A DNA stretch of 64,000 nt from Eremococcus coleocola DSM 15696 (GCF_000428865.1 NZ_AUAT01000011.1:1-64000); one strand, 5' to 3'; shown: positions 8,226-17,360, counted from the first letter of the stretch. Numbers and translations are program-made. The notes: generated from the sequence alone by a model not told the origin.

Positions 8226-9605
8226 TCACTTCGTTTCGTTCATATATTTTAAATATTTAGCCACTACATGGCGAATAAAATCTGGGAAAATTAATTGTGG
8301 TAAACCATTGGCTTCCATACTTGGAAAAAATGGCAAAAACCACAAATGATCTACCGTAATCAACTTATAGGTTTCTTTATTCTGAATGGGTTGGCCCTGG
8401 GCTAACCAGAGGTCTTGTGATTGGTCATAAGTCAATCCCCGATAAACCAACTCACCAAAAATTTTACCTCTAAATCCAAGACCATGGATCATTTTATAGG
8501 ACAAATCTTCCCTCTGTCCTTCCATTTCATTTAGCATCGTGATTAATTGACTCCCCTTTAAAGTAACTCGGGCTAAATGCATGGGATGAGGCAGCGATTC
8601 ATGGAGGTCGTTTTGATTAATCCGACCAGCCGGCAAATCACTTAAGAACAGGCCTGAATTTAAAATGGCGAGTGGACAATTAGCATACCAAGCTAGCGCA
8701 TCTAGAGCCATTTGGATGTAGGAATTTTCACTCTGTAACTGTAAAGCAAAATAAGGTCTAGATGAATGCGTCACTGTTTCTTGAGCTAATAAATAACGTC
8801 CTTCTTCAATATAATTTTCACTTGGAACGGGACTTTCCAATCTTTCTTGAACTTGTTTCAAGGTCAGTACCCGTGCTTGGAAATACCATTGCTTAAGCTG
8901 AGGATCATAATCAAAATTAATTTCTCCTATGTATAAACCATATCGACCAGCTGCTGTTAACAGAGTCTGGTTGACCCATTCTCCTTCAAATAAAACATGA
9001 TGAGTGTGGGCCCCGATAATTAGTTGAATTTCAGGTAAAATTTTTGCTATATAGCGGTCTTGTTCAATACCTAAGTGAGACATTAAAACGATTAAATCAA
9101 TACTAGGATCCTTTTGTAATTTTTTAACGATGGCTTTTAAGGTTCGAATTGGATTTAATATCTCATAGCCATTCAAAGGATACGTAGCATAAGGGGCAGT
9201 TAGACCAATGAAGGCTAATTTATAGGCACCCACCTGCTTGAAGACAACCTTTTGACCCCACTCGGGCACATCCTGAGTCTGACTAGACAAGAGGTTGGCA
9301 ATCGTGATATCAAAATTAGCTTTATCATATAATTTGCTTAATTGGGTTGAAGTAAAGTTTAAACCTTCATTGTTACCGATAGTGACCACATCGTAGCCAA
9401 TTTGGTTAAATAAATCAATCATAATTTGGCCCTTACTCGCTTCGACCATTGGATTAACACTATCTAGGGCATCACCAATATCAACAAGTAGGTAGGGATC
9501 ACCTTCAGCCAAATAATGAGCAATTTTTTCTTCCATAAATGTCCGCAAAATTGGCCAATTTTCAATATGTCCGTGTAAATCATTAGTATGAATAATATGC
9601 AACAT
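8226..9605 (-). CDS. Bifunctional metallophosphatase/5'-nucleotidase (YunD-like)
   Basis: 459 residues. The N-terminal metallophosphoesterase domain has HTNDLHGH (5-12), DIGDALD (42-48), GNNEG (78-82), MSHLGIEQD and GAHTHH, which supply the two-metal ligands. The C-terminal 5'-nucleotidase substrate domain covers about 290-455. There is no signal peptide, so it is intracellular, unlike secreted 5'-nucleotidases. It is the first gene of the four-gene minus-strand run; the 189-bp divergent spacer to degV should contain its promoter, although I see no strong one on that strand. Confidence 0.9.
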   Translation of the reverse strand: MLHIIHTNDLHGHIENWPILRTFMEEKIAHYLAEGDPYLLVDIGDALDSVNPMVEASKGQIMIDLFNQIGYDVVTIGNNEGLNFTSTQLSKLYDKANFDITIANLLSSQTQDVPEWGQKVVFKQVGAYKLAFIGLTAPYATYPLNGYEILNPIRTLKAIVKKLQKDPSIDLIVLMSHLGIEQDRYIAKILPEIQLIIGAHTHHVLFEGEWVNQTLLTAAGRYGLYIGEINFDYDPQLKQWYFQARVLTLKQVQERLESPVPSENYIEEGRYLLAQETVTHSSRPYFALQLQSENSYIQMALDALAWYANCPLAILNSGLFLSDLPAGRINQNDLHESLPHPMHLARVTLKGSQLITMLNEMEGQREDLSYKMIHGLGFRGKIFGELVYRGLTYDQSQDLWLAQGQPIQNKETYKLITVDHLWFLPFFPSMEANGLPQLIFPDFIRHVVAKYLKYMNETK

Positions 9606-9741
9606 GGAATCACCCCTTTATTCACTAATCTAATAGTATCAAATTTACTAGCAAATTGCGATTAGCAGCCAGAATTTTACCAGCTTTTCCTTTATTCCCA
9701 TTTTGACCTGAATCAATTAGAAAATTTCCAAAACTTTCTAA

Positions 9742-9770
9742 TTGAAGCTAAATAAATTTCAAGTTATACT
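9742..9770 (+). promoter_or_regulatory. degV promoter
   Basis: TTGAAG (9742-9747), 17-nt spacer, TATACT (9765-9770), 24 nt before the degV ATG. A GGAGGTG ribosome site follows. Confidence 0.6.
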
Positions 9771-9794
9771 AAAGCTATACGGAGGTGTTATTCA

Positions 9795-10643
9795 ATGCAT
9801 CAATGGAAAATAATTACAGACTCAGGGGCTGACTATAAGAAATTAACATCAAAGCAAGCAAATGTTAATTTTGAAGCCATTCCTCTTATGATAAATATTG
9901 ACAATAAAATTTTTATGGATGACCAAGCTTTTGATATTGAGGCGTTTCATGCTCAAATCAAAGCAAACCAAGGTCCCATGTCAACCGCTTGTCCTTCACC
10001 CGATCACTATGCGGAAGCCTTTCAAGATTGTGAGAATGTTATCTGTTTTACCCTATCTAAGAATATTTCTGGGTCTTACAATGCTGCTTGTTTAGCTAAA
10101 GACATGGTCTTAGAAAAAAATCCTAGTCAAAATATACATATTTTTGATACAAACACAGCAGGAACAGAGGCAGACCTTCTGGTCTTGAAAGCTATGGAAT
10201 TAGCTGAAACTGGACTTGATTTCGATAACTTAGTATCTCAAATGATAGACTATCATAAACACACCTCAACCAATTATATCCTTAAAAATGTTGATAACTT
10301 AGTCCGCAATGGACGCCTTAATAAGCTCTTAGGTCAAATGATTGGTCTCTTAAATATTTTATTACTAGGTAGAAGAACACTTGATGGACGACTAGAATTG
10401 GTTGATAAAGTTCGGGGTGAAAAAAGAGCCATCCGTTCCCTTATTCATGCAATGAAAGAACAAGGCTATGTAGGAGAGAAAGTTCTAATTTCCCACATGT
10501 TAAATCTTGACTATGCCAAAAAAATTCAAGCAAGTCTCATTGAGGAATTCCAAACACAAGAAATTGAGATTCTTGAAATGTCAGGAATTTGTGCTTTTTA
10601 TGCTGAATATCAAGGAATTATCCTCGGTTATGAAATTAAATAA
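9795..10643 (+). CDS. DegV family fatty-acid-binding protein
   Basis: 282 residues. The family pattern is clear: N-terminal ITDSGADY (family ITDSxxDL), MSTACPSPDHYAEAF, LSKNISGSYNAACLA (the fatty-acid carboxylate loop), and VRNGRLNKL with GEKRAIRSL further on. DegV/FakB-type proteins bind acyl chains and present them to FakA kinase for acyl phosphate formation. No fakA is in this window, so whether this copy is a true FakB is not shown. It is a single-gene unit with its own promoter and a strong terminator. Confidence 0.9.
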   Translation: MHQWKIITDSGADYKKLTSKQANVNFEAIPLMINIDNKIFMDDQAFDIEAFHAQIKANQGPMSTACPSPDHYAEAFQDCENVICFTLSKNISGSYNAACLAKDMVLEKNPSQNIHIFDTNTAGTEADLLVLKAMELAETGLDFDNLVSQMIDYHKHTSTNYILKNVDNLVRNGRLNKLLGQMIGLLNILLLGRRTLDGRLELVDKVRGEKRAIRSLIHAMKEQGYVGEKVLISHMLNLDYAKKIQASLIEEFQTQEIEILEMSGICAFYAEYQGIILGYEIK

Positions 10644-10678
10644 GAAGGATTACTGACACTCCAGTCCCACCTTATCAA

Positions 10679-10728
10679 AAAACTCATGGCGCACTGTTTC
10701 AATCGCAAAACAGTGCGCCATGAGTTTT
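10679..10728. terminator. Convergent terminator with perfect 21-bp stem
   Basis: The 21-base arm at 10679-10699 is the exact reverse complement of 10708-10728, with an 8-nt loop. The arms begin AAAA and end TTTT, so the structure serves both the plus-strand degV and the minus-strand gene ending at 10745. Confidence 0.9.
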
Positions 10729-10744
10729 ATTGAAAATAATAAGC

Positions 10745-11386
10745 TTACTCAACGATAACCCATTGTTGACAATAGGCCGGATTATTGGCTTGGTCAACCA
10801 CATACCATTCGACCAAATATCGTCCTGGCTGAAAAATGTTTAGGCTGTTCAAAGAATCTTGAGTCAATCCCATCATTTCAGTAATATCACCATCTTCTTG
10901 GTCTATGGCAGAAACATTTCGATGATCTGATTGAAAACTTGCTAGACTCGTATAATCGCCTACTTTAATTGTGACCGGTTCCGTTTTTAAATCTGGACTT
11001 CCTAGATCTACCGCACTTAAATCTACTTTTTCACTTACATCTTTAACATAAATAGGACGAATTAAACGTCCTATATTCCCCGCTTCATCTTGGGTCATAT
11101 ACTCAATAAAGTAAATGCCAGTTTGGTAGTTTTCAAAGGAAACATGGGCAGGTTGATCATAATTCAGGACATGAACTTCTAGGATTTGATCTGAGTTATC
11201 TACCGCAATTACATCTTCAAGTAAATTATAGGATTGATTCTTATCAAAAATACGTGCGGGGGCATAAATAATGGGCGCGATTAAATCTTCGTCACTAAGT
11301 TGAGTTTGCCCGTGAACCAATGGTACTAGGCTTAAAAATATTAACAAGTTAAGAATTTGCGCTATCTGCAGCCCTTTTTTTACCAT
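10745..11386 (-). CDS. Secreted protein with two bacterial Ig-like domains
   Basis: About 213 residues. A signal peptide (KK followed by a Leu-rich core, cleaved near VHGQ, residue 27) precedes two beta-rich repeats of the DUF5011/HYR cadherin-like kind. The first has YFIEYMTQDEAGNIGR and the second DGDIT...PGRYLVEWYVVDQANNPA; the pattern V/Y-D-xx-GN is typical of these folds. There is no anchor motif (LPxTG, lipobox), so it is released or wall-associated. AGGAGG is 6 nt before the ATG at 11386, which is preferred over the GTG at 11392. Its promoter contains a WalR-like box, suggesting a cell-wall-related role. Confidence 0.75.
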   Translation of the reverse strand: MVKKGLQIAQILNLLIFLSLVPLVHGQTQLSDEDLIAPIIYAPARIFDKNQSYNLLEDVIAVDNSDQILEVHVLNYDQPAHVSFENYQTGIYFIEYMTQDEAGNIGRLIRPIYVKDVSEKVDLSAVDLGSPDLKTEPVTIKVGDYTSLASFQSDHRNVSAIDQEDGDITEMMGLTQDSLNSLNIFQPGRYLVEWYVVDQANNPAYCQQWVIVE

Positions 11387-11418
11387 GAGCACCCTCCTAT
11401 TGACCTAATCTATCCATC

Positions 11419-11447
11419 ATTGTAACTGAAATGTTACAAAATGTAAA
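11419..11447 (-). promoter_or_regulatory. Promoter overlapped by a WalR-like box
   Basis: On the minus strand: TTTACA at 11447-11442, 17-nt spacer, TACAAT at 11424-11419, 33 nt before the ATG. The plus strand at 11421-11437 reads TGTAAC, five bases, TGTTAC, which fits the WalR/YycF consensus TGTWAH-N5-TGTWAH and covers part of the -10 and spacer. The same bases also form a 7-bp dyad (TTGTAAC/GTTACAA). Confidence 0.5.
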
Positions 11448-11473
11448 ATTTGCGTAAATTTTGAACAAGCAGT

Positions 11474-12340
11474 CTATTCCATAATAATGTTATTTCGTGC
11501 TTTAATTATTTTTGGATCCACAATGTGATAGCCGTTTTCTCTTAAACCATCAATCATTTGTCCCAGAGCACCATAGGTCCACACCCGATCATGCATCAAA
11601 ATATTAGCGCCATTTCTCAGATAATCATTCTCCACTGAAATTTGAGCTAAAGCTGTAGCATCCTGATAATCTTCCATCCAATCATAGCCATAGGACCATG
11701 TCATTAATTGTAGCCCTAGTTCGTTACAGATGTTAAAAGTATCCATATTAAAATAACCAAAGGGTGGCCGGAACCATCGAGGAGCTTGACCAGTGATTTC
11801 TTCAACCAAATCATTGGTTTTTTTTATTTCTTGGTACTGGTCTTCATAGCTTAATTCTCGCATATTGGGATGGGTGGTGGTATGGTTACCAATTTCAAAG
11901 CCCATATCGAAAATTTCCTTAACAATTTTGCGTCCATGCTCTCCTTCTAGATACATCCCGTTTACAAGAAAAATAGCATTAACATCTTTAGCCTTCATTA
12001 ATTGTGCCATTTGCAAGGCATGGGATTGAGGTTCATAAGGTGCATCATCAAAGGTAAAGAGGACCACATTACGCGCCGAATCATTCAGAGGTAAAATTTC
12101 TGATGATACATCAGGATCATTAACCATGGTATAAGCAAAACCATCTTGGTCTAATTTGGCATAGTCACTATAATTAGTCCAAATTTCTGAGTGGGATTGA
12201 TCTTTATTTTGTGTCTCAGATTTATTATCAGTTTTTTGTTCAGAATTCTGATTCGATCCTTCATCTTTTATATCCGACACATTTTGGCAGCCAAGCAAGA
12301 AAAATACACCACAAAAAAGGAGAATCCATTGTTTCATCAT
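11474..12340 (-). CDS. Polysaccharide deacetylase lipoprotein
   Basis: 288 residues. A lipobox LLGC with Cys18 is followed by a Ser/Asn/Gln/Lys-rich linker to about 60 and a NodB homology domain. Motifs: TFDDAP (96-101; the usual form is TFDDGP), the metal-binding NHTTTHP (152-158), RPPFG (191-195) and LMHD near the C-terminus. It probably deacetylates a cell-wall or surface polysaccharide such as N-acetylglucosamine residues; the exact substrate is unknown. The start overlaps the malY-like stop as ATGA, with an in-frame ATG one codon on. It is anchored to the outer face of the membrane. Confidence 0.88.
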   Translation of the reverse strand: MMKQWILLFCGVFFLLGCQNVSDIKDEGSNQNSEQKTDNKSETQNKDQSHSEIWTNYSDYAKLDQDGFAYTMVNDPDVSSEILPLNDSARNVVLFTFDDAPYEPQSHALQMAQLMKAKDVNAIFLVNGMYLEGEHGRKIVKEIFDMGFEIGNHTTTHPNMRELSYEDQYQEIKKTNDLVEEITGQAPRWFRPPFGYFNMDTFNICNELGLQLMTWSYGYDWMEDYQDATALAQISVENDYLRNGANILMHDRVWTYGALGQMIDGLRENGYHIVDPKIIKARNNIIME

Positions 12341-13545
12341 TCATTAACCCTTTCGAATGAACCTGAACTTAGAGCAATCATTCTTTGGACAAAGTCTTCA
12401 ATATTTTCAGGACGAGTGGCTAAGTTAACCCGAATATAAGTATCTGTCCCCCCTCTAAAAGTAACTCCATAGTTCACCGCTATTTTGGCTTTTTCTTGAC
12501 AGAAAGCTTGAACACTATCTGATCCTAAGAGTGGTTCGATATTTATATACAATAAATAAGTTCCTTCTAAGGGATCAATTGCGATCATGGGCAAATTTTC
12601 CTTAAACTTATCTTTGATATAGAGGTAATTATGATAGATAACCGCTTTTACCTGATCTAACCAAGTTTTTCCTTGCTCATAGGCTACCTGGGTCCCGATA
12701 GCAGCTAAAGAATTTATATTGGGGTGCCCTGCGCGTTCTATCCAATACTGATCATATTGAGCTCTCAACTTAGGATCAGGAATCACAAGATGAGCGTGGG
12801 ATAGACCTGCCATATTAAAGGTTTTGGAGGTTGAATTTAAAGTGAAAATTTGATTTTGATACTTTCCTTGCTCTACTTTTAAAGCCGGAATTTGAATATG
12901 GTCATCAAAGGTAAAATCTTGGTGAATTTCATCTGAGATAATCAAAACACCATGCCGATGACATATTTCAAAGAGACGGGCTTGCTCTGCTTCAGTCCAA
13001 ACGCGGCCTATCGGATTATGAGGTGAACAATGGAGGTAAACTTTCACACCCGCTTCGATAATTTTTGCTTCAAAATTTTCAAAATCGCATTGATAGCCTT
13101 GTCCTGATCGGTACAATAAAGGTACTTCCACCAAAGGACGGCCTGACTCTTCCATTAGATCAAAAAAATGAGCATAGATAGGCGTTTGTAATAAAATCGG
13201 ATCATCTTTTTTGGTAAAAGCTGCCAAGATATAATGAATTCCCGCAACCACGCCTGGACTAAAGCGAATCCAATCTTCCTCTACGTGTAAAGTAAAATGA
13301 TCTTCCATCCATGTTTGATAGGCTTGATAATACCTACTTGGCAAAACGCGATAACCTAGAGCCCCCATTTTTAAATAATCTTGCATGGCATCTAGGGCTG
13401 ATTGGGGTGCCTTAAAATCCATATCTGCAACCCAAAGGGATAAAAGATTTTCATCCCCATAAAGGTCTAAGAGAGCATCCCATTTAACTGAATCAGTATG
13501 ACGACGGTCAACATAATTAGCTTTCACAAATTCATTAATTGACAT
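12337..13545 (-). CDS. MalY/PatB family PLP-dependent C-S lyase or aminotransferase
   Basis: 402 residues of fold-type I. Family signs: LWVADMDFKAPQ (about 37-48), FSPGVVAGIHYIL, HCSPHNPIGRVW, ISDEIHQDF (PLP-contact Asp) and NSTSKTFNMAGLSHAHLV containing the Schiff-base Lys. C-terminal RVNLATRP binds the substrate carboxylate. The family splits cystathionine or cysteine (beta-lyase) and includes regulators such as MalY; the physiological substrate here is unproven. AAGGAGG precedes the ATG. It is co-transcribed with the polysaccharide deacetylase gene through an ATGA overlap. Confidence 0.9.
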   Translation of the reverse strand: MSINEFVKANYVDRRHTDSVKWDALLDLYGDENLLSLWVADMDFKAPQSALDAMQDYLKMGALGYRVLPSRYYQAYQTWMEDHFTLHVEEDWIRFSPGVVAGIHYILAAFTKKDDPILLQTPIYAHFFDLMEESGRPLVEVPLLYRSGQGYQCDFENFEAKIIEAGVKVYLHCSPHNPIGRVWTEAEQARLFEICHRHGVLIISDEIHQDFTFDDHIQIPALKVEQGKYQNQIFTLNSTSKTFNMAGLSHAHLVIPDPKLRAQYDQYWIERAGHPNINSLAAIGTQVAYEQGKTWLDQVKAVIYHNYLYIKDKFKENLPMIAIDPLEGTYLLYINIEPLLGSDSVQAFCQEKAKIAVNYGVTFRGGTDTYIRVNLATRPENIEDFVQRMIALSSGSFERVNE

Positions 13546-13567
13546 AATTTACCTCCTTATTGTTTTT

Positions 13568-13596
13568 ATTATATAATAGTCCCCCCTTTTTTTAAA
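13568..13596 (-). promoter_or_regulatory. Promoter of the malY-deacetylase operon
   Basis: On the minus strand: TTTAAA at 13596-13591, 17-nt spacer with a G-run, TATAAT at 13573-13568, about 23 nt before the ATG. Confidence 0.5.
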
Positions 13597-13627
13597 CCTC
13601 ATCCGAAAACCTTTTCAAATTTTGTAT

Positions 13628-15982
13628 TTAATCTTTCTTCTCCAAATGCTGAACCTGCCGCACCCAACCACCGTTTTCATCAATATATTGTATGGCGCCT
13701 AAATATCCTGTATTCAAATAAGAAATTTGCTGTGCCTGCAACCGTTCTAAAACCTCTATATGAGGGTGCCCGTAATGATTATTAGCTCCTGCCGAAATAA
13801 AAGCTAATTCAGGACGAAAATGATTTAAGAGCAATTCTGAACTTGATGTCTTTGACCCATGGTGGCCTAATTTGATTATATTAGCGGACCACTGAGGCAA
13901 TTGCTTAATTAATGCGGATTCTCTTGCTAAGGAAAGGTCACCCAAATTCAAAAAGCTAGCATATTTCATTTGGATTAAACAAAGCAATGAAGAGTCATTG
14001 GACAAATCTGGGTCTTTGAGTGATAGATCTAAGCTGAGACTAGCAATTTGAATTTTATCATTCACTTGGAGTAAGCTACCAGGTACAAGGATATTTATCT
14101 TATTTATCTTGAGTGTATTTTGAACCTGTCTTACTTGGTCAAAAAATGATGATTGAAAAGTGTATTCACTAATATAGACTTGGTCAATGGGGATAGTCTG
14201 GCCTAAAGCGATAAAATTCCCCACATGGTCAATATCAGGATGGGTTAAAATCAAACCATTGATCTGCTTGACCCCTAAGGCTCTTAAGGCAGGGATTAGG
14301 ACTCGGTTGGCATGCTGATTATCTATTTTCCCCTTTTTTTCTGGGTCAAAGAGGTAGTGTCCCCCTGTATCAATAAGCCAAGTCTCCTGGTTCCAAGCAC
14401 TTTGATAACACAAAGCATCGCCCTGGCCTACATCTATAATAGTTAGCCGGTCATAGGCTCTGCAAATAGGCACTAACCAAAATATAATAAAATAAATCAA
14501 TACCATCATAGTCGCAAGGGCTTTCTTTGATCTAGTAAGGAAAAACATAGCTAGAAAGGCAAAGAGATACAAGAGCAAGAAACTAGTTAACTCCATTGTC
14601 CCCGTCCAAATTTGACTCCAATTCAATAAATCATCCCAGGAACCTAGCATAATTTGACTAGCAAGCAGATGATCAAGTGAAGTCAAAAGGGGGCTTAAGC
14701 TCGGCAGAAACAATAATATCAAAGAAGTTCCCATCATTAAGGGCATAATTACTCGATCAAATAGAAAGCTTACGCTTAAGACAGTGATTAGCTGCATGGG
14801 ATTAAAAGAAAAATTCATTTGGACCATTAAAGGCCAGGAGAACAAGAGACAGAGCAAGCTCAATTCGAATTGAACTTGGAATGGCCTCTTTTTTTGCTTA
14901 GCGACAGGTTGATAAAACATTAAGATAATAGTCATAAAATATGAGAGGACAAAAGATAGGTTAAATAAGATATTGGGATTGCATATTAATTGGACTATCG
15001 TGATCACTGATAAACCATCTAGATTTGTAAAAGGCAAATTAAAACTGTTCTTAAGTAACTTAAAAAGCATTAAAGCTAAAATTCTTTGAACTCCAAAAGG
15101 CCAACCAATTAAAAAAGCATAAAATAAGATAAAGAAGAAAATACAGGTGTCAATCAAAATTTTGGGAGCCCCCATCCGGTAAAAAAGACTTTTTAAGCGG
15201 GATTGAATAAAATAAATATGATAACCAGAGATCGCAAAAAAGTGCAGGATACCTAACTGTGCCAGACCTGGCCTCCAGGCTTGGTAAATTTCTGAATCTT
15301 GATTCCACATCAACTTCTGGTGTAAGGAAAGCCAATGACCTGGATAGTCCAATTTTATACGGTTTAAAATATGCAAACGTATCTGACTTGGTAGGAGCAA
15401 GAGTTGAGTGCCTTGGTCGATTAACTCAAGTTCATCCACTTGGAACTGCCAAAATAATCCTTGTTTGGCCAAATAGTCTTGATAATCAAACAATCCAAAA
15501 TTCCGAGCCGGAGCTGGACGGTTAAAATGTCCCTTCAAATGCAAGTGACTCCCTGTTTGCTTTAATCGCGCCAGTTTTTCTTCTGAATCTTGGGTAAAAT
15601 ATTGCCATTGAATCGTCAGCTCCTGCCCTTCAAATTGAATGTCTGTCTGACCATTCACCTGGTTTTGGCTCCATTTTAAGTCGCTAGGATCAAGAATTAG
15701 GTCAAGTTGAGCTGATTTACCTTCAAGGTCAAGAGCCCTCAAGTCTTGGCGGTGCTCTTCCTGGTGTAGTATGGATAGGGAGAAACAGGTCAACAGTATT
15801 ATCATTATGGGAAAATGATAAACTGATAGGAAGAAAACTCTTATTATGAGATAAATAAGTAGACAGCCAATTAATAAATGCTGGGTCTGCCAGAATATCA
15901 GCCATAAAACCATTAATAAAAGATAAATAAAATAGGTTCTTTCTAGAGCTAACATAATTGAATCAAACTTGCTTAAATACAT
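13628..15982 (-). CDS. comEC: DNA internalisation-related competence protein ComEC/Rec2
   Basis: 784 residues, normal for the family. N-terminal membrane segments and a DUF4131 region (about 1-210) lead into the polytopic competence domain (HFFAISGYHIYFIQS and FGVQRILALMLFKLL, to about 500). The C-terminal metallo-beta-lactamase-like domain has DVGQGDAL, LIDTGG, LTHPDIDHVGN and KLGHHGSKTSSS. It forms the channel through which one strand of transforming DNA crosses the membrane. It overlaps comEA by 10 nt, so the two are co-expressed. No comEB lies between them. Confidence 0.96.
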   Translation of the reverse strand: MYLSKFDSIMLALERTYFIYLLLMVLWLIFWQTQHLLIGCLLIYLIIRVFFLSVYHFPIMIILLTCFSLSILHQEEHRQDLRALDLEGKSAQLDLILDPSDLKWSQNQVNGQTDIQFEGQELTIQWQYFTQDSEEKLARLKQTGSHLHLKGHFNRPAPARNFGLFDYQDYLAKQGLFWQFQVDELELIDQGTQLLLLPSQIRLHILNRIKLDYPGHWLSLHQKLMWNQDSEIYQAWRPGLAQLGILHFFAISGYHIYFIQSRLKSLFYRMGAPKILIDTCIFFFILFYAFLIGWPFGVQRILALMLFKLLKNSFNLPFTNLDGLSVITIVQLICNPNILFNLSFVLSYFMTIILMFYQPVAKQKKRPFQVQFELSLLCLLFSWPLMVQMNFSFNPMQLITVLSVSFLFDRVIMPLMMGTSLILLFLPSLSPLLTSLDHLLASQIMLGSWDDLLNWSQIWTGTMELTSFLLLYLFAFLAMFFLTRSKKALATMMVLIYFIIFWLVPICRAYDRLTIIDVGQGDALCYQSAWNQETWLIDTGGHYLFDPEKKGKIDNQHANRVLIPALRALGVKQINGLILTHPDIDHVGNFIALGQTIPIDQVYISEYTFQSSFFDQVRQVQNTLKINKINILVPGSLLQVNDKIQIASLSLDLSLKDPDLSNDSSLLCLIQMKYASFLNLGDLSLARESALIKQLPQWSANIIKLGHHGSKTSSSELLLNHFRPELAFISAGANNHYGHPHIEVLERLQAQQISYLNTGYLGAIQYIDENGGWVRQVQHLEKKD

Positions 15983-16698
15983 ATCAAATCAATTAACCCT
16001 TCTAGAGTCTTCTTTCCGATACCTGGCACTTGGATTAATTCCTCTACAGATTGGAAAGAGCCTATTTCTTGGCGATAATTGATGATTGCCTCTGCCTTCT
16101 TAGGGCCAATATTGGGCAAGGTCTGAAGCAGATTCACGTCAGCGGTATTAATATTGATTAAACTTGATGCTGTATCAGGTGGGTTCATGCCTGCATGAAC
16201 CTGATTTCCTGCAAGCTCAGTATCTGATAAATTAGCTAGTGTCTGGTCACTACCCTCTTCAAGTCTTACCACTTCTTCGTGACTAGGAATATAGACCAAC
16301 ATCTGGTCGCTTAAGACTTGAGCTTGGTTAATCTGTTCTTGGGCCGCTTGGGGAGTTAGCCCGCCCGCTTGGTCAATCAAATCAAACAAACGACTCCCTG
16401 ATTCAAGTTGATAAACCCCTGGCAATTTTATTTGGCCTTTGATGTCCACATAAATCTGTTGGTTTTCCTGACCACTCGCATGCTCTGCTTGATAATTACC
16501 TGCGCTTTCAAAGTTACTCATACTTACTTCCTCTAGACTCCCTCCTGACTCTTGCCCTGATAAATCAGTAATTTGTAAGCCTGGGGATGACTTTAAGGTT
16601 ATAAAACCATTAAATCCTAAAAAGACGATGACAAACCCAAGTAGGCCCATTTTGAATGGCTTAGATAAACTTTGGAATCTAGTGATCAAATGTGACAT
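15973..16698 (-). CDS. comEA: Competence protein ComEA, DNA receptor
   Basis: 241 residues. A membrane anchor (about 16-34) is followed by a Gly/Ser/Gln-rich linker, an SLBB-like domain (DIKGQIKLPGVYQLESG to about 125), a second linker, and a C-terminal helix-hairpin-helix pair (NINTADVNLLQTLPNIGPKKAEAIINYR and VPGIGKKTLEGL). It binds double-stranded DNA outside the membrane and passes it to ComEC. The start lies behind a GGGGGAG ribosome site. No ComX/SigH-type cin box is convincing upstream. Confidence 0.95.
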   Translation of the reverse strand: MSHLITRFQSLSKPFKMGLLGFVIVFLGFNGFITLKSSPGLQITDLSGQESGGSLEEVSMSNFESAGNYQAEHASGQENQQIYVDIKGQIKLPGVYQLESGSRLFDLIDQAGGLTPQAAQEQINQAQVLSDQMLVYIPSHEEVVRLEEGSDQTLANLSDTELAGNQVHAGMNPPDTASSLININTADVNLLQTLPNIGPKKAEAIINYRQEIGSFQSVEELIQVPGIGKKTLEGLIDLICI

Positions 16699-16775
16699 AT
16701 GGCTCCCCCTTTTTTATCTATTTATAGATAACCCAAAAGAGAAGTTTTCCTTTAAAAATTTAAATGAATAACAAA

Positions 16776-16812
16776 AAACCATCCTTATGACATAGGTCCA
16801 TAAGGATGGTTT
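16776..16812 (-). terminator. Terminator after coaD
   Basis: A 14-bp perfect stem (AAACCATCCTTATG at 16776-16789 with its complement at 16799-16812) and a 9-nt loop. On the minus strand it is followed by TTTTTT. It separates the ftsW-coaD run from comEA. Confidence 0.85.
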
Positions 16813-16837
16813 AATATTGACTATGCATCATAATCAA

Positions 16838-17359
16838 TTATTGATTAATTTCTACTTTTTTCATTTTATTTTCGCTGATTCTTTTTTTGATAGCTACTTC
16901 AACATTCTCAGGAACCATATCATCAATACTGCCATCAAAGAAGGCAATTTCTTTAATAATACTTGAAGATAAATGGCTGTAAAGTGGATCGGCTGTCATA
17001 ATAATTGTTTCAAACTGATCATTTTGCATCCGGTTAGCTCGAGAGATAGCTAATTCATATTCAAAGTCGGTATAATTTCGGACCCCACGCACCACCGCCG
17101 TTATGTGATGGTCTAAAACATAGTCAGCAACCAAGCCCGTTTGTAATAAATCCACCTTGACATTTGGCAGATGAGCACAAGCTGCTTTAATCAAATCAAC
17201 TCTTTCTGCTGCTGTAAATAAGTACTTCTTCGTTGTGTTCGTTGCAACTAAGACTTCTAAATGATCAAACAAGAGGCTGGCCCGTTCAATAATATTTAAA
17301 TGGCCGAGTGTAAGCGGGTCAAAACTGCCAGTATATAAACCACGTTTTTCTTTTGTCAT
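16838..17359 (-). CDS. coaD: Phosphopantetheine adenylyltransferase
   Basis: Transfers AMP from ATP to 4'-phosphopantetheine, the penultimate step of coenzyme A synthesis. 173 residues. The nucleotidyltransferase motif is TGSFDPLTLGH (about 9-19), with VVRGVRNYTDFEYE and HLSSSIIKEIA as the other conserved parts. An upstream in-frame TTG at 17374 exists, but AAAGGGAA sits just before the ATG at 17359, so I use that. It follows rsmD directly, as in most Bacilli. Confidence 0.95.
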   Translation of the reverse strand: MTKEKRGLYTGSFDPLTLGHLNIIERASLLFDHLEVLVATNTTKKYLFTAAERVDLIKAACAHLPNVKVDLLQTGLVADYVLDHHITAVVRGVRNYTDFEYELAISRANRMQNDQFETIIMTADPLYSHLSSSIIKEIAFFDGSIDDMVPENVEVAIKKRISENKMKKVEINQ

Positions 17360-17360
17360 T

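Noticed and set aside
10679-10728. Perfect 21-bp inverted repeat as a transposon end or operator
   Set aside because: Position between convergent genes and AAAA/TTTT edges make it a bidirectional terminator.
15259-15525. Plus-strand 88-codon frame within comEC
   Set aside because: Opposite strand of a strongly supported gene, no ribosome site and no motif.
16699-16775. ComK or ComX (cin-box) site before comEA
   Set aside because: Only an AAAA-N6-TTTT resemblance and no TACGAATA; not enough to claim competence regulation from sequence.
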